In this document: one piece after another, positions 56,756-64,000 of the stretch
Layout of the letters: each line of letters starts with the position of its first letter
Position numbering within the stretch: the first letter of the stretch is position 1
Assembly: GCF_029962835.1 (NCBI RefSeq)
Contig: NC_080586.1
Location: 64,550,001 to 64,614,000, forward strand
Origin: Magnolia sinica
Lineage: Eukaryota; Streptophyta; Magnoliopsida; Magnoliales; Magnoliaceae
DNA length: 64,000 bases
Direction: 5' to 3'
Translations under genes and position numbers: made by a program
Notes under the pieces: model-generated
What the model saw: only the letters and a program-made list of their open reading frames with translations
What the model was told of the DNA's origin: nothing
Database searches by the model: none

Positions 56756-59700
56756 TGTAACGTCTCGAAAAAATCCGTACAAAGATCCGAGTACCACCTC
56801 AGGCAGAAATCACCCAGGACCAAAACCTTTAGAAATTAGGTTAATATTAGCAAGTGCTAAACTAGAGTACTTGTGAAATTAGCACAAATCACTTTAAATA
56901 TGATCTACAATACCCAAACCGTGCAGTATCATTGATGCTACGTTACCCTGAAATCTAGAATCCATCTCTAAACCCGGTTGCTCTCGGGAGCATACCGAAA
57001 CTCCGTAACGGACCTGGACCTGATGACCGCAAAACTATACAGTTATGACTGCATTGCTGGACTTGACAACCCCTTCGGAAATCAAGTCTTAATTGTGTTT
57101 AGATATGCACAACTTGAGCCCGGAGCAAAGTGTGTGAGAAACGTGAATATCTTTAAAATGAAATCCGAATTTAAGTAATCTGAGTCGTGTCGCTTGCGGG
57201 CCAAATTTAAGGATTCAGACCGTAAGAATCTGACCCAAATACACCCTCATATCAGGAGAAATGTCCCCTACATGTCGATGTACTTGTGGCCCTGATCGAG
57301 TGCCCGTGACTGTTAAACTGAAACTGGTCCGCCATGACTGATCTGTAAATTCGATCGGAATGAAAACTTAGCCTGACCTAGATCCACGGTCAGGGAGCTT
57401 AAGTCCGATCGCACGTGGAAAAAGAGCCATCAGAAGTGCTCTGTTGGACCAAAACAGTCCGTATTTGGATATAACCTAAGTATACCTTGGCCTTGGGGCC
57501 ATTTCCATCAGTCCTAGGCCTATATAAGGACCTTAAACCCTCTCTCTCTCACCTCATACGAATTTGAGAAACCCTAGGGGAGAGAGGAGAGAAAAGAGAA
57601 GGGAAAAGAAAGAAAGTGAGAGTGAGAGTTGGAGATTCTTCCTGGGATTCAATCCTGCTATTCCACGTACTTAACCACCATTCTTGTATCGCTATACAGG
57701 CAATTCCGATTCCGTTCTTAGGTAAGCAAACCTAACCCTAACCTGTTTTAAGGTTTATAAAATAGCTAACCTAATTCATGCTATAGGTTGCCAATACGCC
57801 GTTGACAAAGGCTAAGATCTAAAACGAATCCGTTACGCGTTTACCGGCGTAAGGTGCGGACTATATACGTTTAGGTTATGGTTTTCAAGGCTTTTAATGT
57901 CGGTTAATGATTTATTACTGAAGTGGGTGCCATTTCACATGCCAAATGCGATGTCTATTTCACTTTACGTATATATATGAACTATGTTGGGTATATTGTA
58001 ATCCGTGTGTTTGTAGAAATGATCATATATGTATGGAATTTGTAATTATGTTTGCCATGATTAATTGTCGTGTGTATATGCAAGTTGTATGTGTAACAAC
58101 TCCTTGATGAAAGGATTTGCCCAAATACATATTATCCCAACATACGTGGCGTATGTTATAATGTGTAGCCTAGGTGTTTGTGAAAATGTCTGAATGAGTG
58201 GAGGATTTGCATTCGTGCTCGCCATGACAAATTGTTGTGGGTATATGTTTGTTGTGTAGGCGGCAACCCCTTGGCGAAAGGTTTTGCCCTAATACACATT
58301 ATAATCAACATACGTTGTGTATGTCAAAAAGGTGTAGTCTAAGTGTTTGTGAAAATGCTTGAATGAGCCAGTACTTGGCATCAGGTACTTTATACGAGTG
58401 TTGAGATAAAATTCTCAACTACCTTGACTATGTGTATGATTTCCTCCATGCAACTTATATTATATTGTCTGTTTTACTTATGAAATACACATGTGTGAAT
58501 TCCTGTGTATGTTGTACTTCATAACATGCTCAAATGGTTGTAGGATTGGAATTATATGTTTATTGCTGCGTTGATTATCTTATATGATTATCTGTTATAA
58601 TTAAATGTGTTTGGGACTATGGAATAGTCCAGGCAATCGGTAATAGATCTCGACTTGGTGGCTGAGGTTGTTTTCGCCCCACAGGACGTGTTCGATGAGT
58701 CTAAGTTGTACTTCGGTTGCCGACAGTGGTTAGGCCACACGGAGTGCTTACGCACTTCATGTCGATCAACTCAACGTGCGCTCATATTAGTCGAGCTCGT
58801 CAAGTAACTCGATTGACCCAATGTATGTACATCATATATGGATGCTACTGCTTGAATCTAAGGTACCAAACTCACTAGGAAATACCCCTTTAACCTTGGT
58901 ACCTCGATCCGTTAAGACTCATAAGCCGGGCATGGTGGTATGGGACACCGTGGTCGAGCTGTCGGCCTACGCTGGGGTGACGAGCTTCCCCGTAGTGTCC
59001 GGTGAGCAACACATCCTCATGAGTTGAATACAGTGATATGGGACACTGTATTCGAGCTGTCGGCCTACACTGATAAGGTGACGAGCCCTTTGTAGTGACC
59101 TCGAGCGTACGCTAAGATTGTGTAGAGGCGATAAGCCCTTACGTAGCAACAGGAGTACCAACTAGGCTTGTACTGATAAGGTGACGAGCCCTTTGCAGCG
59201 ACCTAGAACTGCAATATCGTATGAGAATTGCTAGGACTGACAACCCTAGAATGGATCATTGTTTGGGAATTGATATAAGGGAGGTACCTTAGCTTCCCAA
59301 TCCTGCTGTATGAAAAGGACTAATAAGAACTTGGTAATCACGCTCATGCACCGCATTGCATGTGCCGTTTGGCAATGTGTAGAGAGAACGAGGAAGTGAC
59401 TGACATGCGCGGCCGTTAGATGAAGATATATCGCTGAGGGAGTGCAGGCAAGGGCATCCATCATTTATTCATACTATTCCTGCATTAATCAGAGTACTTA
59501 GGGATGTTCGATTGTATTGCTTTATCATTACTGCTTGACTGAATTGATAACATGTTAACCTTTGCTTTATTGTTCCACTGAGTTGATCACTCACTCCCAC
59601 GTTACGGGACAGTGTCTTGAACACCAACCAGAGCCTGTTGTAGGTTCAGATGATGGCATAGCCTGCGAGATGGGGCCGGACTTTGAGGATGATGAGAAGG

Positions 59701-60077
59701 CATTCTCACATATGCAGTATTCAGGCGGGTTCTCGTAGACCGTTCTGAATCAACGGGGCTTCAGGGTTATACTTGTAGTGGACTATTACATTTTGACATT
59801 TTGTAATTTGAAATAATACCTTTAATTATTGACCTGGCAATACATACATACTTTGGGGACCTAAACTGGTTTATAAAGTTATACATAATCGTTTCAGTCT
59901 TCCGCTTGCGTATTAAAACTGTTCCTGGATTATGTTTTGCTGATTTGACTTAATCTTATTCATGTTTTATGCACTAATACAGACAACATTTAATCATCAT
60001 TAAATATGTTGCATAAGCGATGCGTTGGAATTCGGGAGTTGGACTTTTACTCGACCCCCGATTTTCAGGGCATTACA
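56756..60077 (+). repeat. Ty3/gypsy 3' LTR (3322 bp)
   Basis: Direct copy of 46327-49671 with TATA box TATATAA at 57521-57527. Ends CAGGGCATTACA and is followed by the target duplication ATATA (60078-60082). The length difference from the 5' LTR comes from small indels. Open frames here are not genes. Confidence 0.93.
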
Positions 60078-60082
60078 ATATA

Positions 60083-61170
60083 CCGTACAACCAAAGACTC
60101 GTGGTTCAAGATTTGGGAGATGAGGAATTGAAAGTAAGGATTGCATCTTTTGTTGGAGAGTTTGAAAATCTATGACTCGAGAAGGTGTACGATTAAGGAG
60201 GTAAGTAGCAGATTTTATAGCCTCTCCCCAATAGAACTGAGGCATGTTTATGCCAAAGAGAGAGGCACGAACCACCTCCAATAGTTGTCTATTCTTTCTC
60301 TCTGCCAATCCATTTTGCTGCAGAGTACAGGTGCAAGAGGTCTGATGACGAATCCCATGCTGGCTTAGAAACTTGCCGAAGGATGTATCTGTATACTCAG
60401 TACCATTGTCGGATTGCAGAACATGAATCCGTTTTTGGTATTGAGTGCCCACCATATTATGAAATTCTTGAAATGCTGTACATAGATCACTCTTTTTGTT
60501 AAGCAGAGACACCCAAATTATTCTAGTGCATTCATCAATAAATGTAACAAAGTAGCGAACTTTTGAAATAGAAGAGATTTTTGCAGGACCCCAAACATCA
60601 GAGTGAATAACCATAAAAGGTTCTAAACTTTTATTCAAACTTGGTAAATAAGAAATATGATGACTCTTAGCCAATTCACAAATGTCACGATGAAAATTCA
60701 AATAATTCAGAGCTGAAAAAAGATGTGGTTGTAATTTTCCAAGATAACCAAAGGACAGATGTCCTAGTCTCCGGTGCCATAATCATATATTTGCTTGAGA
60801 TTTGTCTTCGCTACTAGTTTGATTTGCCTAACTAAATTTCGGTCCCTCATTTTCTGTCAACTTCAAGTAGTAGAGTCTGCCCCATCTAACACCATAACTA
60901 AGAATCTTCCAAGTTAGAATGTCCTGAAAAACACAAAATGATGGCAAAAAAGTCACAATGCAAGCGAGAGTGGAGGTAATTTGGCTAACAGACAAAAGAT
61001 TATACTCAAGGGATGGAACAACAAGGACAGTATCTAATGTGAGAGTATAGATAAGATGACAAATCTATATCCAGTAATAGGAGAGGTACTACCATTAGCT
61101 GTGGAGATAACAGATTGAGAAAAATGGAGAATGAAATGCAACCGGAGTCCCTTGTCATATGATCATACCA
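60083..61170 (-). pseudogene. Ty1/copia pol, protease remnant and integrase part
   Basis: Minus strand, from the 5' LTR inward. Just after a partial tRNA-Met primer site (TGGTAT at 61165-61170) comes the end of the protease region (LDTVLVVPSLEYNLLSVSQI, about 61040-60985). Next is the GAG-pre-integrase zinc site (LWHRRLGHLSFGYLGKL, then FHRDICELAKSH, one Cys replaced by Arg). The integrase core has HSDVWGPAKI (first Asp), QSDNGTEYT (second Asp) and NGLAERKNRQLLEV (Glu). Gag and most of the protease are absent: only about 130 bp separate primer site and protease end. The integrase core is open from 60701 to the gypsy insertion at 60083. Pol resumes at 46321. Confidence 0.87.
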
Positions 61171-61381
61171 TGTCAGATCATGGTTTCTATTAATAGTATG
61201 AATTATGAATTAAATTATCTTCTCCCAATCGGGTGCTATAAATAGATACAATTACATCTTATAAAAGAAAAAAAATCCTATTCTAAAGGAAACTAAATAT
61301 TCTTATATTTACAAGGATTACTTATAGAATCAATCACACCTCATAGAATTAATCACACCTCATATATAACTCATGCAGACA
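61171..61381 (-). repeat. Ty1/copia element, 5' LTR (211 bp)
   Basis: TGTCAGATCATGG...CTCATGCAGACA, a direct repeat of 43908-44119 with a handful of substitutions. Flanking 5-mers (CACAT left of the element, CAATA right) are not a clean duplication, although the surrounding GGGCCC element continues on both sides. Confidence 0.9.
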
Positions 61382-61414
61382 CAATATCACGATGATCCCC
61401 ACCATCAGGGATTC
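61382..61414. mobile_element. GGGCCC-type element, copy 13, right end (split by copia)
   Basis: ATCACGATGATCCCCACCAT then CAGGGATTC is the inverted partner of the left end at 43492 (GGATCCTTGAATGGGG). It shows that the whole copia-plus-gypsy nest lies inside this element. Confidence 0.6.
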
Positions 61415-62903
61415 ACTAAAGCCACGTGGATATATGCACTACATACATCACATCTACATGTCTATACTGATATCAGTTAGTTTGTTGTGTTTGGGGTAGG
61501 ATTCTACCTAAGCCCTATCTACTTAATTGGCCACATTTTCTAGCCTAACCTGATTCCTTACCCATTTAGCCTAGCCCAAACCTACCTCGAAAGCAGGTTG
61601 ATCAAGTTCACGACCAACATGACCCATTGCCATTCTAATTCAAGGAAAAAAAAACGTAAAAAAGAAAAAAAAAAAGCTGTCCAATAAATGGATTTTTGCA
61701 TGAACTGAAATTGACCCATTTAGGCTCAGGCATTTTCGTACCTATGGGTGGCAATGGGTTTAATACACAGGTCAATAGGCAAAACTCTCTTCTAAGCCAG
61801 GTCTGGGCTATGCTAAACAGATAGTGGGTCGGAATCCCCCATAAAATGGGTCTCATTTAGGTACATATGTTACCCTCCCTTCCAAAACCTCAACAAAATA
61901 TCATTATATAATTTTTATCAAAGGTTTCCTTAAGGCTTCCACCACAACAAATGAGTGTTTAATTCATATAGAAGAACTAACAGACGTTTCTCCATCAATG
62001 GCCAAGATTCTTCGCTAATAGGAAATCTTGGTAGACAGACTTTTTGAATTTTGGGTTGAGTTGAGCCTGCCTGAATTAAAATTCAATGTGTTGGTTCTAG
62101 CATGGCGTGGACCTAGTGATACATGGTCTGTCAGGCATGTCAGATTTGGGCTAATATTCTCAGCCCATTCAGCAAATGTGAAGGGCTGGGGTGGACCCAT
62201 TACTGCCGAGCCCATTTCGCGACCTTTATAAGCCATACCATGGAGAGTTGTCTGTGGGGCTAGATAGAGAGGTAAAGGGGTCAGGTTTGGTTCGGCCCCT
62301 ATGGTACTTTGGCTAACCTGGTTTCCTGACTGTACTAGTTTTGGGTACCCATCGGTTGCCTAGTGCTTTTTTAAATTTAGGTTTGGGGTCAAATAGGAAC
62401 ATTTAAATGGTCAGGTCCACCTAATGGATGGATTAGGTTGCATGCACGTGTGCCACTTTGACAGTAAAAGGGCTCTCTTACATGAGTGTAGTAGCTTAGA
62501 AAACCTTCATTCATATGCTATAATAATCAGCGTGTAATGAATTACTATAAAAACTGACCAGTCTTACCCAATTTTAACCTGATACAAGTGGATGTACCCG
62601 ACTTTAACCCAAATAAACCACCATTTTTAACCGATTTCAAAACGGTGACCTGAGCCTGACCTGGTTTCCTAATGGGCCCAAAATGAAAATGAACCCAGAC
62701 CCATTAGGGAGTGGATCAGGTGTTACCTGTAGGGCTATTAATGGGGCTGGGTTCAGGCCTAACAAAATGAAAATTTTAAATAGGCTAAGCCCGACATCCC
62801 AACCCGAAATAATTCAAAATCAATGCCAAAGTGAACCCCAAGCCTGCCCTTTGACAGCCCTTAGTTACCTGGTAAGTGTTGTTGTAGTGCGTGTTTCCTG
62901 ATC
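61415..62903. other. Intergenic DNA, no gene seen
   Basis: Contains GGGTGGCAATGGGTTT (61746) and GGGCTATTAATGGGGCTGGG (62732) segments of the kind that end hAT-like elements, but no paired boundaries. Short frames have no recognisable domain. Confidence 0.4.
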
Positions 62904-63325
62904 GTGGGAGTACACTTTGATGTATGTGTTGTATATCCATGCCATCCATGAGTTTTTCAGCTCATTTTATAGCATGGTACAAAAAATGATGCAGATCAAA
63001 ATCTCACGTGGACCGCATCATATGAAACCATGTTCATTATCTGTTACAAACTTTTTGTGGGCCACAAAAGTTTTGGAGCAAGCTGATATTTTTGTTTTCC
63101 CTTCATCCAGGTCTGTGTGACCTTGTGAACAGGTTGGATTGCAAATAAACATTACAGTGAGCCTTAGGAAGTTCTTAATGGTGGGGATTTAATTTACCAC
63201 TATATCTTGTGGTGTGGTCCACTTGAGATTTGGATTTTCTTCATTTTGGAACCATCCCCTAAAATAAGCGGGAAAATTTGATGGACAACATGCATATACA
63301 ACATATACATTAAGGTGGGCCCCAC
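62904..63325. mobile_element. GGGCCC-type element, copy 14
   Basis: Left GTGGGAGTACACTTTGATGT; right ATACATTAAGGTGGGCCCCAC. The interior is complete: GTGGACCGCATCATATGAAA, TTTTGGAGCAAGCTGATATT, GAACAGGTTGGATTGCAAAT, GTGGTGTGGTCCACTTGAGA. Confidence 0.65.
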
Positions 63326-64000
63326 AATATGGGAAACAAGAAAAAACAAAATTTTGAATGGGCCCATGCCAACCCAGGCCCGGTCCCAACATTTCAAAAC
63401 CGGAGCAAATCCCACACCAGGCATGGCCATTGATAGCCCTACATCAACCAGCCCAATCCTATCCATGAGGGAGATCATGCGATTTCCAATGGGCAAAAAC
63501 AGTCGAAAAATTACTTGGAATATATGCAGACAGCAGAGATTTTATTTCTCTAGGGTTTTATTTCGCCTTGGAATGTCAATCAGTAGAGTATTCCCAATCA
63601 AAGGAAGCAGCTGATAGAATATCAATGGCGAAAATACAGAGACTGTCTTTTCTCCGTTAAGGTCTCTCTCTCTCTCTCTCTGAAATTGGAGTAATTTGAA
63701 ATCTTTGATGTTTTTAAGATCTTATTTATTTATTTATTGTTAGTTTTAGATGAATCGGGCTTGGATCAATCTTGAGAAGGCACCTGATGGAACTTTCAAG
63801 AATAAATTTTTTGGGTAAATCTTTTTTATTTTTATTACTTACATATTCTTTTTAAGGGAGAAGATTGCGTGCTGCGATTGTCTGTCGGCACATACCTGCC
63901 ATCATCCGATAACGGTGGGTGGGTTCCAAATGGGATTTTGAAAATTCACATTTTGAAATGGTGGTCATTTTTAGTGCCAGTATCTACGTGCACACGGATT
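63326..64000 (+). other. Window end; possible 5' end of an unidentified gene
   Basis: TTCTCTAGGGTTTTATTTCG (about 63546) and a (TC)n run (63661-63681) resemble plant 5' leader sequence. An ATG at 63750 opens MNRAWINLEKAPDGTFKNKF, preceded by GTTAGTTTTAG and followed by GGGTAAAT, so it could be a short exon. I do not recognise the protein and the window ends before any confirmation. Confidence 0.2.

Larger units (their letters stand above)
46327..60077 (+). mobile_element. Ty3/gypsy chromovirus-like retrotransposon, 13.75 kb, full-length but defective
   Basis: Two direct LTRs (46327-49671 and 56756-60077), each with TGTAACG...TTACA ends, flank a 7.1-kb interior. A perfect 5-bp target duplication ATATA lies at 46322-46326 and 60078-60082. 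It sits inside the copia pol gene: removing the element and one ATATA joins the copia frame exactly (...GCTVY|VHMPKS...). Internal order: tRNA-Met primer site, accessory ORF, gag, pol (protease, RT, RNase H, integrase), polypurine tract. The domain order with integrase last and long LTRs points to the Tekay/Del type of chromovirus. Defective through many stops. Confidence 0.93.

Noticed and set aside
43903-61386. Clean 5-bp target duplication for the copia element
   Set aside because: Flanking 5-mers CACAT and CAATA do not match; the boundary is supported by LTR ends and by the split GGGCCC element instead.
1-64000. tRNA, rRNA or endogenous pararetrovirus sequence
   Set aside because: No cloverleaf-type gene, rRNA block or movement-protein/coat-protein-like region was recognised by eye; the reverse transcriptases present all belong to LTR retrotransposons or LINEs.

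Overview
The window is nuclear plant DNA. The evidence is spliced gene structure with GT/AG introns, plant-type LTR retrotransposons primed by initiator tRNA-Met, plant L1 and RTE LINE remnants, hAT-like elements, and one intact protein gene of a land-plant family. An abundant short element ending in GTGGGGCCCACC(A/G)TGATGTATGTG makes me suspect a magnoliid or another early-diverging woody angiosperm, but that is inference from general familiarity, not from a search.

Only one host gene is convincingly complete: a STELLO-type (DUF288) Golgi glycosyltransferase-like protein on the + strand. It has three coding exons (24584-26286, 37233-37359, 37450-37926; 768 residues). Its first intron is about 10.9 kb and holds an antisense L1 LINE, several other LINE remnants and small inverted-repeat elements.

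Layout. 1-7.4 kb is AT-rich with a decayed hAT transposase gene (3.8-5.7 kb). 7.4-9.8 kb is a nest: a solo LTR with a perfect 5-bp target duplication sits inside a GGGCCC element and itself carries a hAT-like element. 9.9-14.7 kb holds more GGGCCC elements and Tourist-like elements. 14.8-23.9 kb is the most unusual object: a 9.1-kb foldback structure. Its outer arms are inverted copies of each other, and its core is a tandem array of 21-bp monomers arranged in 136-bp higher-order units, inverted around an axis at about 20846. A 2.2-kb hAT-like element with a perfect 8-bp target duplication was later inserted into the left arm. The STELLO start codon lies about 680 bp beyond the right end of this palindrome. 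24.6-37.9 kb is STELLO. 38.7-43.5 kb holds Tourist-like and GGGCCC elements and a second clean solo LTR (41817-42792, target duplication CTCTA). 43.5-61.4 kb is a second nest: a GGGCCC element is split by a Ty1/copia element (minus strand, gag missing). The copia pol gene is split in turn by a 13.75-kb Ty3/gypsy chromovirus-like element (plus strand, LTRs about 3.3 kb, perfect ATATA target duplication). 61.4-64 kb is ordinary repeat-rich intergenic DNA.

How it fits together: apart from STELLO, almost everything is transposable-element sequence at different ages. All recognisable transposase and polymerase genes carry stops, frameshifts or lost catalytic residues. The best candidate for something undescribed is the foldback element with its 136-bp higher-order repeats. 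Second is the family of hAT-like elements that carry two halves of a GGGCCC element in inside-out order.
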